Source of the DNA: Ancylostoma caninum
Lineage: Eukaryota > Nematoda > Chromadorea > Rhabditida > Ancylostomatidae
NCBI GenBank assembly: GCA_037903475.1
Contig: JBAJFG010000022.1
Span: forward strand, 186,001 to 250,000
Reading direction: 5' to 3'
Length of the DNA stretch: 64,000 bases
Made by a program: the position numbers and the translations under genes. Below, one piece after another: positions 24,485 to 35,778 of this stretch (position 1 is its first letter; each line of letters starts with the position of its first letter). Below the pieces are notes generated by a model. The model saw only the letters and a list, made by a program, of their open reading frames with translations, did no database searches and was not told the origin of the DNA.

Positions 24485-24689
24485 AACTAGAAATTATATG
24501 ACGATGGCTATCACTCATAATCGTTTGGAACCAATATTCCAGCTTTGTATCGCGATCATTCTTCACACAACTCCACTCAACATTCTACATTTCTTCAAAC
24601 TTGATTTTCTACTTTACCCCTTCTGCTTTTTGATTTCTTTGCAATTGTTTCTATTATGCCTTATTACGCTACACTTTCTCCAAAGTTGT

Positions 24690-25486
24690 TTACGATTTTA
24701 CAATTGGCATCCCCTACTGGATCTCCGCAAGGATCCCATCTACTTCGGTCGCCGCAACTTGGTGGGAGTGTTATGGTATTATGGTATGGGGAGCCTTCTC
24801 CAGCGGCTGCAAGCTAGACCTTGCGTTTGTATCGTGCAGAATGGACTCCGAAGAGTACCAGACGACCCTCAGAGAACATCTGCTACCTTTTTTTGGCGGG
24901 TGACGTCAACGTAGCTATGTCTTCCAGCAAGACAACGCTGCGGTGCACGTGAGCCATTCAACAATGACGTGGCTAAGATCAAACAACATTCAAGTTCTGC
25001 ACTGGCCAGCTTGTAGCCAGGCCTTAAACCCAATAGAAAACCTCTGCGAGATCCTCGTCAGAAAGATCTACGCAAATAACCGGCAATTCTACAATGTCGA
25101 GGAATTAAGAAGTGCCATCCTCCAAGCATGGGTGGATATCGACCCCGCGACGCTTGTAAACCTCGCTGCCAGTATGCCTCGACGACTATTTGAAGTAGCT
25201 ACGAAACATGGAGGACCCGTAGATTATTGATTTCACGTGCCTTTCATTTTTCGCCGATAAAATGCTTGTATTTTCAAAGTGTTCTTATAATATGAAACGC
25301 TATGTAAACATTCTGAATTTCATTTTAAAAAAAAAAAGCTAGCGGTTGACATGTGATTCTTAAATTTTGGCTGAAATACTTTTTTGAGGTGGTGAGTCCA
25401 GCAGTCATAATAGTAAGATTCCTCGTTGACCGATTTTCCTGGAAATGCAGAATTTGAGGGTGTTCTTATAATTATGAAACGCACTG
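24690..25486 (+). pseudogene. Tc1-like transposase remnant and right terminus
   Basis: Translated pieces give the Tc1 order: a MVWGAFSSGC-like block (about 24775-24815), RMDSEEYQTTLREHLLPFF, YVFQQDNAAVHVSHSTMTWL and NNIQVLHWPACSQALNPIEN (catalytic D and the third acidic residue as E), then a normal C-terminus ending 25230. Frameshifts lie near 24760 and 24900 and the N-terminal DNA-binding part is missing. The right end has two direct copies of GTGTTCTTATAATTATGAAACG (25279-25300 and 25459-25482), with TA at 25487-25488. Confidence 0.85.
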
Positions 25487-25547
25487 TATTCGTTCTATCG
25501 GGGAAGGTACACGCTCACTCCACATGGGTGTTGTCGCTTGGATTATA

Positions 25548-26176
25548 TTAGGGTATTAAGAAAATCCTGAGCCGTTTTAGACTTTTCTTGTGTTTTATTC
25601 CACTACTCAGCACACGAAGGAATTTGCTCAACGATATAATAAACATAGTTAGTCATTGCAGTGTCCCACCTAACAGGCAGGTCAGCGGTCCGCTTTTCCT
25701 AGAACTGTGAAGACTGGGAGCCAAAGAAATCGCTGACTTCCTTCAACATGGTCACCTTTGGTGAATTTTTTCTCAGCTTGGAATGCCTTGAAGGAGCACG
25801 GAAAGTGGCGGTCGAAGGGGCAACGTCAGTGTGGGGAATCGTGACCCAGCCTAGCTCCTCAAATGTTTCACTGCTCTCTTTGGCTATTTAGGGCCTAGCG
25901 TCATCATGGCGTAGGTGTACAAGAAACTCGTTTCGACCGTTTTTCTCGAACAGCATCCGCCACTCTCTGGAGCTGATTGGCGTAGGAGTTACCGGTGATT
26001 GTGTGTGTTTGCGGGAGCTGCTCGTAATACAATAGCCCTAGCGAACTCCAGAAGTAGCAAAGGAGACACATACACAGAGAGTTGAAACATCCTATGTAAG
26101 AAAAGCAGTTGAGGTCCTGATTCATCTGGGAATGAATGTAATAAAGAATGGTGTCAAGAAAACAGCAGTCAAACAT
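25548..26176 (-). pseudogene. Mariner transposase, C-terminal half, decayed
   Basis: Minus-strand translation shows LGLLYYEQLPQTHTITGNSY and ANQLQRVADAVREKRSKRV, the mariner block before the catalytic HDNARPH, here degraded. Remnants of the C-terminus follow down to the terminus TTAGGGTATTAAGAAAATCC (25548, TA before it). The N-terminal half is missing. The 54130-54713 pseudogene belongs to the same family. Confidence 0.8.
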
Positions 26177-26189
26177 CCTAATGTTTTTA

Positions 26190-26263
26190 CACTACCGGTT
26201 TCGGGGCTTGAACTAGACCGGAAGTGTAGCTCCCCCGGGTCATGGACCCTTTCATCAGTAGTT
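26190..26263 (-). other. Hammerhead-like motif downstream of RT fossil
   Basis: On the minus strand CTGATGA (26252-26258) and GAAAC (26198-26202) are enclosed by pairing ACTAC/GTAGT arms (26258-26262 with 26191-26195), with a GGGTC/GACCC stem inside. The spacing between core boxes is longer than in canonical hammerheads. It lies downstream of an RT fossil on the same strand, as in retroelement-borne ribozymes, so may be a decayed example. Confidence 0.33.
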
Positions 26264-26828
26264 CCCAAGGAAGCTTCAAAAGTGCTTAGTGCTATACAAA
26301 TGAGATGAGATTGAGAATGAGAGAGGTACAAGGTGTAGTAGATGAAGAAACTGAGTTGTGTTTCTCTGTCCTTTTATACGTCCTGTGCCAATGACGTAGT
26401 TATTCAAAAAAGTGCGCCACTTCTATGTCATGTCTCTAACTCTAGCATTAATTTCATGCAATAACGGAAGATGGACAGCATTAGTTAAACCATACCTACG
26501 CAATATGTACGGTCTATCTCTGAGCCTCCTTCATGTGCCACCTCATAGTGGTGAAGGGGTGAACGCCAACCGGATCCGTCCGGGAAAGCGGCTAACGGCA
26601 CACCGGCCACGCAGTTCGCGCACCCAGCGCGTGAATGGGCGGCTCTGCGCCTAGCCCCAGCACGGCGAAGCCGGAGTAACCAGGCCACCAATCATCGCTC
26701 CCACAACTTCATCCACTCGCCTTAGTCCCCTGCAGGCTGTCCCTGCCCAGTCAGGTAGCGCTGGATCCGCACACAGCCAAAGGCGAAGAAATCTCAGGGC
26801 CGTAGGCTACCATAGGAAACGGACAAGG

Positions 26829-28971
26829 GTGAGCCATCTGATTGCTTGCACATACAACTGTCGTAGCGTCAGTTCGGCCGCTCAGCTATCGGTTTTAATT
26901 GAGGAAGCACAACGGATTAAGTACGACGCCATTGGACTGAGCGAAACGAAACGGAAGGAACCTCTGACGTGCACATGGAACAACGGTGCCGCTGTTTTTC
27001 TAGGAGCTCGTAAAACCGGCTCAACGTCGGGGGGAGTGGGCTTCATCGTGGCACCAAACTTCGCCAGAAACATCACAAGTGCCGCATTTCATGGACATCG
27101 ACTGGGGGTACTGACAGCATCGCTGTCAAAGGACATCGATGTCTCCGTCATCCAGGCCTACGCTCCTACCGCGGATAGGGATGAAGAAGAACACGACGAG
27201 TTCTACAGCGACCTTAGTGATCTCATCCGTTCCCAGAAGAGCACCTATGTTGTGGTAATGGGTGACTTCAACGCTCGCATAGGATCACGAAAGGTTGGAG
27301 AAGTATTTATCGGACCGAACTCGGCAGAGCAGAGGAACGAGGCCGGAGAAAGGCTCGCAAACTTCTGTGAAACGCACCATCTCTTCCATGGGAACAGCCA
27401 GTTTGTGAAGAATATAGCAAAGAGAGGGACATATGTCTCTCCCACTGGGCAACACTATCACGAACTCGATCATATCTTATGTAACAAGCGAGTTGTCAGG
27501 GACGTTGGTGTTGTCCCATCATTCAACACGGGAAGTGACCATCGCTTATTACGAGCTCGGCTGCATTTCGACCGAGGACAAGTCCGCTTAGCCCGAATAC
27601 GCTCGAGGCGCCCACGACCAACTATCCTAGATGAGGAGATGGTCAGAGTCACTGCTGCCAAGGAGGCCTTTGAGATGGTAGACGACCTCAACGAGGATTA
27701 CACCCACCTGGTTGAAACCATCGTCAAGATCAGGAATGAGTGTCGTGCCGCAGCACCCAACCATGTAACAGGACGAATCTCCAGCAGCACCCGCGCCCTT
27801 CTTGAGAAGCGGAGGCACATGGATCGACAAGGGAATCAGGTAGAATACGCAGTCCTGAACAGACTCTGCAGGCAAAGGCTAGCTGAGGACCACGTGAACT
27901 TCGTTAGAAATCGTCTGCTTGATGCCGCCCACAGTAAGCGCAGCCTGAAGGTGGAAAAGCGTGCGCTGGCAGAACATCGTCTATCGATCCCGTGTTTGAA
28001 AGCTCCAGATGGTTCGCGTTGTACGTCTCGACCAGGAATGGAGAGTATCATGAAGAACTTCTACTCTGCCCTCTTCAGATCAGCATCGGGCCAAACTACT
28101 GTTTTGAGCCCCGGAGATGAGATCCTGCCGTTCCTTCCGTCGGAGGTGCGCCATGCCATTGAGATGATGCCGCGAGGAAAAGCTCCTGGTTCTGATGGAA
28201 TTACAGTGGAACTTTTACAGGCTTGCGGACCCACTCTGTACGCCGCACTGGCGAGACGGTTCTCCCGCTACCTTGCAAAATGTGAAGTACCAGTAGCCTG
28301 GAAGCGGTCCTCGACCATTCTCCTTTTCAAAAAGGGAGACAAAGAAAACTTGGAAAACTACCGTCCTATCACGCTACTGCCAGTGTTATACAAGGTTTTC
28401 ACGCGTTGCCTCCTGACGCGCATTCGGAGGACGCTGGACGAAGCTCAACCGGTAGAGCAGGCAGGATTCCGGCGCAAGTTCAGCACGCTGGATCACATAA
28501 TCACCTGCTGTCGATTGATCGAGGCCGCCCGAGAATACCAAGAACCGCTAGTGCTGACTTTTGTTGACTACAAAAAGGCATTTGATTCAGTGGAGCCGGC
28601 GAAGGTCTGGAAAGCGCTGGAAGAACAGGGTGTTGAGTCGCGGTACATAAAGGTTTTGTGTGAGTGCTACTCGGGATGCACCACGGTGTTTCGGCCGTTT
28701 CTCAACGATATCGAGGTACCTGTGGAGAAAGGAGTTCGTCAAGGCGACCCAGTTTCACCGAATTTATTCTCAGCGTGTTCGGAGTCGGTCATTCGCAACT
28801 GCGACTGGAGCACCTTTGGAGTCCTCATCGACGGGAAGCGGCTGAACCATCTACGTTTCGCAGATGACATAGTGCTGATCACGAGGTCACCGGACGATGC
28901 CTCTGAAATGCTTAGACTGCTGGACGAAGAAGGAAGAAGAACAGGTCTCAGCATCAACACGACTAAAACAT
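26829..28971 (+). pseudogene. RTE endonuclease and reverse transcriptase (5' part of ORF)
   Basis: About 715 uninterrupted codons. Endonuclease: IACTYNCRSVSS, AIGLSETKRK, GGVGFIVAPNF, YVVVMGDFNARIG, HELDHILCNKR, GSDHRLLRA (residues ~1-240). Reverse transcriptase: MPRGKAPGSDGITVELLQAC, NYRPITLLPVLYKVFTRCL, FVDYKKAFDSVEP (about 578), GVRQGDPVSPNLF (about 636), FADDIVLITRS (about 677). All catalytic residues are present. The frame stops at a TAG created where the 1.68-kb element inserted; the C-terminus resumes at 30650. GC content is visibly higher than the surroundings. Confidence 0.93.
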
Positions 28972-30649
28972 AGGTGCGATAGGGGGAGCCGGGGGTCTGC
29001 GAAATGAAGGGGGTTTGAGGGGTCCGAGGCCTGTCAGAGGTGCCAAAAGTGAAGGGATCATGGACTCCGAGGTGGGGGAGAGGGGATAGCGGCAGCTTTC
29101 TTAGCGCCGGCTGTCACGAAGAGGCGACGACCGGGGGGGGGGAGGGGGGTGGAGGTCGTCACATTACAAACGTAGGTGTTGTTTACAATTCAGTTCCCGT
29201 TTGCCTTCATCTATTTAGGCAAGTAGGCAAGCTCAGGTACCCTTCCATCTGCAGCGAAGTGACGGCGGCGGCGCGATGAGTCATCGCCTCGTTGAGGGAA
29301 ATCTGACACTAATTTCAACATAAAAAACACTCAAATTGCTATTATTTCCAAAATGGGAGGGTCCGAGGAATATCAGCACTTCATATCCTACCTCCCGGTG
29401 CCCAATACCCTATAATTCACCCACGGCAACCCTTTCCCTTTTGATCATTCTGAAAAGTGCCAAAAAACGGCTGTTTTCCCTTATAACTTCCTTATTTGAA
29501 ACGTGGACATATTAATGAAGGGTACATAGTGACCACTTTTTGTGAAATTACACCTATATCACTCGTCACTTCTTCTGGAAAGACGTTGTAAGTCGTTCCC
29601 GCTAAGGATGAAGGGTACCGGAGCCGGCCTCTTAAGGACGGCTCCGGTTCTCGCTCTGCGCCCTCCTCCCTCATTGCACTGTCTCGCTTTTGGCCGGAGC
29701 CAATGTACTGGTTTTGGCTCCATCCCCTCCTGCACAGCGCAGGACAGATTTTTACCCATCATATCATATACGGATCGATAGAGAATTTCTTCTACTTCAC
29801 GATCATGTCCTGGTCGTCTCGTTTGGTTCAGTGGTTGAAGAGAAATTTGCGAAAAACCTACTGTTTCTCGCTATTTTCGTCGGTCTCAAAAACCTCAACT
29901 TGGTTCCCGTAAGATATTCACCAGAGGATTTGCAATTGGTTTCACATTATACAGTTTTTCCTCCTCTTCTTCCCAGGACTGTCCCATTTTTGATTCACTC
30001 TCTATTAATACTTTTATTAGTCATAGAACTGAAACTGCCACGAAAAGTATTGCTTTCGAAAAATGCAAACGGTTCCGCAAGTTTTGACTTGTTCTATGCA
30101 AACAGGGTGCCTTCTTCATCTCCTAGGTTTCAGCTATCCAAGGATACCCTTCACCCTATGGAAATTTTCACTCACAGCCGTGTTATTCCTTATTCCTTCA
30201 ACAGGTTTCAGCTATTCAAGGATACCCTTCACTCTATGGAAATTTTCACTCACAGCCGTGTTATTCCTTATTCCTTCAACACCTTGCAATCCGTCCAATT
30301 CAGTAGTCTAACTCGAATTTCGTAACCTATGAGACATTCGTTCCGGCCAACTCACACTGCACAAACATTTATTATAATCCTTCATTAAATGTTTAATTGT
30401 CTCATTAATTGTCCCTAATAATAAGTTTCCGTCTAACATCCTGATATTGCTTTCTGTTACTTCGTCTTCCCCTCATCTGCGTGAAGGACTTCTCATTTCT
30501 CTCATCGTTTCCATCACCCGAACAAAATTGTTATTAATTTTTTACCGGGGTTTTACCCCGGTCTTCTCCCTTCGCTTAAGTGAAGGGGGTCTGCCGGACC
30601 CCTGTCCGAAGTGAAGGGGGCGAGAGCCTCGGCTCCGACTATCGCACCT
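28972..30649. mobile_element. 1.68-kb TIR element inserted in the RTE ORF
   Basis: Ends AGGTGCGATAGGGGGAGCC and, inverted, GGCTCCGACTATCGCACCT pair over 19 bp with two mismatches. Deleting it reunites the RTE reading region. Subterminal zones carry repeated GAAGGGGG words. No transposase is recognised; frames at 29690-30325 are short and repeat-derived. No clear target duplication, so the superfamily is open. Confidence 0.8.
30126..30281. repeat. 78-bp tandem duplication
   Basis: Two copies of GGTTTCAGCTATYCAAGGAT... with period 78 and only a few differences, inside the 1.68-kb element. It creates repeated peptide in the frame across it but has no known function. Confidence 0.85.
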
Positions 30650-31828
30650 GTGGACTGAAACGGAGGTCATGAGGAGCGCATTTTCTAGTCAGCAGCCGGT
30701 ATTTCTTCAGGGTGTTCCCCTCCAAGACGTCAACGAATATATCTATCTTGGTCGCCTCCTAAACATGGAGAACGACATCAAGCCCGAGATCGCGAGGAGA
30801 CGACGAGCAGGCTGGGCCGCTTATAATTCGATTAAAAGCGTACTCGAGAACACCAAGGACCAGAAGCTACGCGCGGATCTCTTCAACTCGACCGTGCTGC
30901 CAGCCCTGTGCTACGCGAGCGAAACGTGGGCGCTGACAAAAATCGCTGAGACTCAGCTTCGCTCGGCCCATGTCTCACTTGAACGTCGCATGCTTGGGCT
31001 GTCCTTGCGCCAGCCGAGAGCGTCGTCTACATAACTCAGATATTAGAGCAATGTCGATGGTCCATGACGCTGTTCTTCACGCCGATGAGTCGAAACATCG
31101 ATACGCAGGACATCTCATGAGATGCTCGGATGGTCGATGGAGTTCTGCGGTTCTGCGATGGTACCCTCGCGATGGATGGACCGCGCGGCCGACCTCCTTT
31201 AAAGGCAGCAGGAGCTGAAATCCTCGACTCCGAGCTGAGCTGCGGGTGGTGAAGTACAGGCTCAGCACATCATAAATGTGAAACGAACACAGACAATGAT
31301 GGCTTACCTGCAAAGAAAATGGAACATTCGTCGCGAACACGCCTGGCCGTGTTCGTGCGCGGACGAGTTTTCCCCAGCACGAAAGCCATTGCGGCGCGTG
31401 GTTTTGGCCGAGTCCCGCCATAAAACCCTGTGAATTGAATGCATTTCGTTTTCCCTTTGCGCCAAACCACGCACCGCAATGGTTTTTGCGTCGGGGAAAA
31501 CTCGTCCGCGCACGAACACGGCCAGGCATGTTCGCGACGAATGTTCCATTTTCTCTGCAGGTAGGCCATCATTTTCTGTGTTCGTTTCACATTTATGATG
31601 TGCTGAGTCTGTAATTCATCACCCACAGCTCAGCTCGGAGTCGAGGATTTCAGCTCCTGCTGCCTTCAAGGTGGTACGATTCGTTGGCTTGTCGAAACAA
31701 CAGCGGTGCTTCCGGTTCAGTTAAGGTCCACTGGTCGACTAAGGCCCAAGACCGATCGGTGTGGAAGAGAAGTTGGGACCCGCGCAAGGCCAACCGCCGC
31801 GCTGAGGAACGGGTCGCCTTAGTGTTCT
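30650..31828 (+). pseudogene. RTE ORF C-terminal part, split by a MITE
   Basis: Continues the RTE protein after the insert: VMRSAFSSQQPVFLQGVPLQ, VNEYIYLGRLLN, ALCYASETWALT, SLERRMLGLSLRQ. One frameshift near 31020 moves to KHRYAGHLMRCSDGRWSSAV and LRWYPRD. The fold-back MITE interrupts at 31203, and the last ~50 codons (VWKRSWDPRKANRRAEER) resume at 31670 and end before the CTAAGTAAG tail. This is the thumb/C-terminal domain usual in RTE proteins. Confidence 0.88.
31203..31665. mobile_element. Fold-back TTAA MITE inside RTE
   Basis: Begins AGGCAGCAGGAGCTGAAATC and ends with the inverse; flanks are TTAA (31199-31202) and TCAA (31666-31669, one change). Most of its 463 bp is one long imperfect inverted repeat, with arms about 31203-31390 and 31485-31665, so single strands would form a long hairpin. 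The AGGCAGC terminus and TTAA target link it to the 16.1-kb and 49.5-kb MITEs, though the interior differs. The mirrored ORFs across it are not genes. Confidence 0.87.
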
Positions 31829-31846
31829 AAGTAAGTATCTCTGAGC

Positions 31847-32400
31847 GCATTCCATACAGTTTTAATTATTCTTAAAGGTGTCCAACCATTCTGTACGCTA
31901 ACTTCACACAACTCTACCACCCTACTTCTAAAGTCTTCAATCTTAGAGCACGTCATACCTATTCTAATCACTTCTGCTACGAATGTGTTTGTTATTATGA
32001 AACGTGGGATGTCTGACTTACAATATGGGTATCTAATAACTTTGAAGCTATAATCATCGGCTTTATTATAGAGACTGTATCTAACCTCTTTTCTTTCCAA
32101 ACGTATCTTAAGATCTAGAAAGTTGGTTTCTTTGTTTGGATAGGGGTGCGATTTGGCGTATTTTCTCCTTGACGGAACCCCATGGCACGATGCATGTTAG
32201 AATCGTTAAGGAACCAACTTTCATATCCAGTAATTAAGTATTCCAGAAACTCTTTTCGTTGTGGGCAGGAAAAACTGATTTTGGCTAAGGAGACCTCTCG
32301 TGGAATTGACGTCATAATTAAAGGTAGGGAAGGCAATTTGGCTACATATGCCTATTATGGAGAAGCTCCGAGTTTGGTCTACAAGAACCACGTGGTAGCG
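31847..32400 (-). pseudogene. Reverse-transcriptase-like fossil split by RTE
   Basis: Minus-strand frames 32115-32336 and 31819-32100 include LERKEVRYSLYNKADDYSFK, VIRYPYCKSDIPRFIITNTF and EVIRIGMTCSKIEDFRSRVV. This resembles the RT C-terminal region of a widespread metazoan retroelement type with an S-LYDKRDDF-like motif; the clade was not settled. The coding strand runs into the RTE insertion and plausibly continues from 26514 downwards. At least one frame change separates the pieces. Confidence 0.5.
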
Positions 32401-32483
32401 TATGGAAATTAAAAGTACCTATCCAGAAACAAAAGTTCTGGAACCTTCAAAAAAATCGGCGCAAGACTTTCTTACCACCCTAA
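32355..32483 (-). mobile_element. Mariner-type terminus, fragment
   Basis: ATCGGCGCAAGACTTTCTTA followed by CCACCCTAA, with TA at 32484-32485, is the inverse of the TTAGGGTGGTAAGAAAGTCT terminus at 50307. The match extends inward (GTTCTGGAACC.TTCAAAAAAA and TTATGGAGAAG.TCCGAG), so the two are copies of one family. The other end is not seen. Confidence 0.7.
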
Positions 32484-32489
32484 TAGAAG

Positions 32490-33345
32490 ATCAACATAGC
32501 TATCGCTCATGGGAGGTAAAGTATAGCTCAAACCGATTTCGAACGCAGCAAAAAATACGAGGTACTGTAAAGCGCGCGCCGAAACTATGGGTACTGTGCG
32601 CACACAGTGAATGTGCTCATGTGTTGGCAAGCTTCTTTCTGAGAATTCTCAAATTTTTTTTCGGTCCGAATCTTCCACCTCTTGCACATGTCATTTCATC
32701 CGGTTTTGACGATGATCAAACCCATCATCCTATCGCCATCACATAGCACCACAACAACGTTTGGACACACAAGTGTTGTAGCCCTTCAAAATTACGCAAG
32801 AACTTTACTTACAGAGTGATACAATGTATCAAAGCCTTGGTAACAGTAGGCATCACTTTCACCGGCGAGAGATGCCGTTTCTCAAAACTTCGGTGAAAAT
32901 CGAAAAGAAATTGGTGTGGTCGATGAATGCCGATGGGCCGGACCACGCGGAAAACCAACATTGTGGAGCAATCAGTGAGAATATCTGTGAGGAAACTATT
33001 GGAGAGGAGACTCTAAATTGAGAACAAGGTTCATACGGTCGTGAGCCCTGCAAGAAAGTCCGAGAATGATGCTACCGAAACTTTTTCAAATCGTCAATTT
33101 CAGTTGGTGGCCCTGTTCTTCGGCCTTCGCTCACTGGATCACTCTATTTAGTTGATTCCTAGATCAAATCCATGCTAGAAACCACACATTGGTGTTGGTG
33201 AGCTTAGGAAAGTGTTTGCAAAAGCTCGAGATTGAGAATGCACTTAAACCGCGAGTCGAAGGGCCGCTTCGCTGCATTGCGGAATCTCATCCTCCTCCAT
33301 CTTCCCTCTTCATCGCTGCCTTCAGATACCCATGATTTTCCGCTG
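32490..33345. other. Unassigned region, no gene recognised
   Basis: Short frames only; nothing with a known motif and no clear repeat. Confidence 0.4.
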
Positions 33346-33348
33346 ATG

Positions 33349-33472
33349 TTGACGGAAATGCGGCGCGGTTATTGCAACACACATACATTTGCCACGCAAG
33401 CATACTCACGTTGACGAAAATGCGGCGCGGTTATTGCAACACACATACATTTGCCACGCAAGCATACTCACG
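33349..33472. repeat. 62-bp tandem duplication
   Basis: Two nearly identical 62-bp units beginning TTGACG.AAATGCGGCGCGG; one or two differences between copies. A recent local duplication. Confidence 0.92.
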
Positions 33473-33579
33473 TGATGCGGAGATTCTGCGTTTTACTATA
33501 CCACACAGCAACTCCTGGGGATCTCAACTCAGTTATTTCTTGTTCTGCAAATTCGCTATCAACTCAGAACCCCAAAAAG

Positions 33580-34205
33580 AACTTGTCCACAAGCATTTGG
33601 CAAGCAAGTATCTGATCGCATCTGAAACTTGCTTTTCCAAAAACTTGTCGACAACTTGGTTTTGCACTTCCTTGTCGACAACTTGTCCGCCTAAAAGCTT
33701 GTCGACAACTTGTTTTTGCTGTTTCTTGCCGACAGGTGGTTGAACGTGTGAACTTGTTCTTGACCCGTCCTTCACTGTCGATCTGTCAGCTCTACACTAC
33801 AAAATTGCTCAAGGTAGGACCTGTGCACGCGTAGGCTTGCACAGCTGTCCTTCATTAGGAAGCAAACGCTTTCCTACAACTGTACTATAGCAACCATTGC
33901 CCTGGTGTCCTCAATGGTTGCATCGTATGTTACGCGGGTATGGGAACATGACTCTCTCGTCGACAGGTTGTTCAGCTAAAGGTTGTCAACAACTTTTTCC
34001 GACAAAAGCTTGTTTGCAAGTTGCTTTTTGGAAAAGCTGGTCGACAACTTGTTTTTCTCTTCCTTGTCGACAAGTTGTAGGGAGAAAAGCTTGTCGACAA
34101 CTTGGTTTTGGGTGGTATGATGACGTCAAACTTGTCGACAACGATTTGCTAGTTGAAAGCTTGAAGTTGTTTTTGGGCAAAACTGGGCCGACAACTTGTT
34201 TTTGT
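33580..34205. repeat. Dispersed CTTGTCGACAACTTG repeat cluster
   Basis: Two clusters (33580-33745 and 33960-34205) contain about a dozen copies of the 15-bp word CTTGTCGACAACTTG or close variants, spaced roughly 28-45 bases, separated by T-rich GTTTTTGC-like spacers. The word contains the palindrome TTGTCGACAA. Frames across it are artefacts of the repeat. Confidence 0.8.
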
Positions 34206-35778
34206 GGTTCTGAGAATGGCATTGGAAACACTTCCAGATAGCTAGTCATCCATACTGTGTGCACTGTTGATGCACACTACCCGGCCCTCGCTTCCGATGA
34301 CGACTTCTCAAAATTGCGGAAAGATGAGATTCAAATGTCATACTTGCTCGTGGACCGATAGATTTTACACTCCTTCCCGAAAAAGACGGATTCCGTGACT
34401 GCAGATTCGCGTTGGGACTTGAAAGATAACTGCGGAGGGAGCATGCTCAAAGTGAGACGGTCGAGTAGGTCCCGTCACTATTCTGGAGCGCTATAGAATC
34501 TCACGAGCAATCCGTCCATCTTTTCGATAAGGACTGTATGTGATGTGCAGGAATCGTAGGAGCATTCAACATTACAGTTATACGAAATCCCGTGAAGGTG
34601 TTGTGATGTTCTACAAATGCCAGCACAAAGTCATTGAACCTTTTCAACAATCTATAACAGTACACAGAATAATTGACTGAATTGAAAACTGGTGAACGGG
34701 GTCCCCAAACAGCTGAAGCGGAAAGTGAACATACAGAGGTGGGTCACGATGAGGTTGGACAATGTGCTTGCATTTGGTCAAATCGAAACCTCTCGCAATC
34801 CTTAACGATCGGCTCGTACTTATTGGCTCACGATTTCATCATACGCGAACATGCAAATTTCAATGTGAGTGAACTGTGAGTGAACGAGATTGACACCGGA
34901 AGGAAGCATGTATGCTGGCGGCCGGATTCCTACATAGCTCCGCTATAAAATGTTGGAGGCAGGATGACCGGCAGACTTCTCTGAATATAGCATGTGCTAC
35001 TCTCATTACACGAATTGCGAATACTCACTGTTTTCGAGAGTTGTTGCTGGCTTCCAGTTATCAAAGCATAGTATAGGTATGCATATATCTCCTCCGCGGT
35101 CCACATTTGGATGGTAAAACTCAAAAGAAAACATACGATATTGAAATTACTCCTCAACCATGGTGCACATTCGGGGAATTTGGATGCTTCAACACCTACG
35201 CACCTGATGAGCAAATCGAACGCTGGGTGGACGGAAGGGATAGTCTCCCGCCATATCGACGTTAACGGTCATCGGAGCTTGTGAGAAAAGAGGATGATTC
35301 TAAACAGAGATAGAGTGATGCTGCCCCTCAGCTATGACTAGCTGTGACTAGTTTACACGCACAGACTTAAACTTAACATTGTAGTTGTCCTTAGTCCCAA
35401 CTCTTGAGATCGAAACGATGAAGTTCTTCTTCTCAGCGAGCTCGGCAATTTCCTTCAAAAAAAAAGCTACATCTTCGCCTTGTCATGGAACTTGTAGCTA
35501 TCCTGATGAATTTTGCTAGCAAATACTTTGACTCAAACACCTTCTCCTCAAAACAGTTGAAGCGGATGTCTTCTACACAGTTGTAAAGGAGATTTTCACC
35601 CAATCTGATTGGTCGTCCCATTGAACATCAAGTTTCCTCCATAATTTTTGTCCTAGTTTTAACATTGGTCATCCTAGGAATATCAAGATGAGAAACCTTT
35701 TTAAATGTCCCCGGAGTTTTCCAGTTCAAAACGAATCAAAATGAGGTGGCGACGGGGAAAACAGTGCCCGTAGTAATC
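34206..35778. other. Unassigned region, no gene recognised
   Basis: No domain-bearing frame, repeat cluster or RNA gene was noticed. Confidence 0.4.

Larger units (their letters stand above)
26526..31835 (+). mobile_element. RTE-type non-LTR retrotransposon with two nested insertions
   Basis: An 11-bp direct duplication TATCTCTGAGC flanks it (26515-26525 and 31836-31846). The 3' end is a short (TAAG)n tail, CTAAGTAAG, typical of RTE elements. The leader holds no ATG in the main frame; the open frame begins after TAG 26652-26654, with codon 26829 being GTG, so the true start is uncertain. Removing the inserts at 28972-30649 and 31203-31665 leaves about 3.2 kb, normal for RTE. It splits an older minus-strand RT fossil. 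Confidence 0.93.

Noticed and set aside
29690..30325. 211-codon plus frame inside the 1.68-kb element
   Set aside because: Half of it is the 78-bp duplication; no transposase motif.
31077..31626. Three overlapping minus frames and their mirror peptides
   Set aside because: They arise from the long inverted repeat of the fold-back MITE inside RTE.
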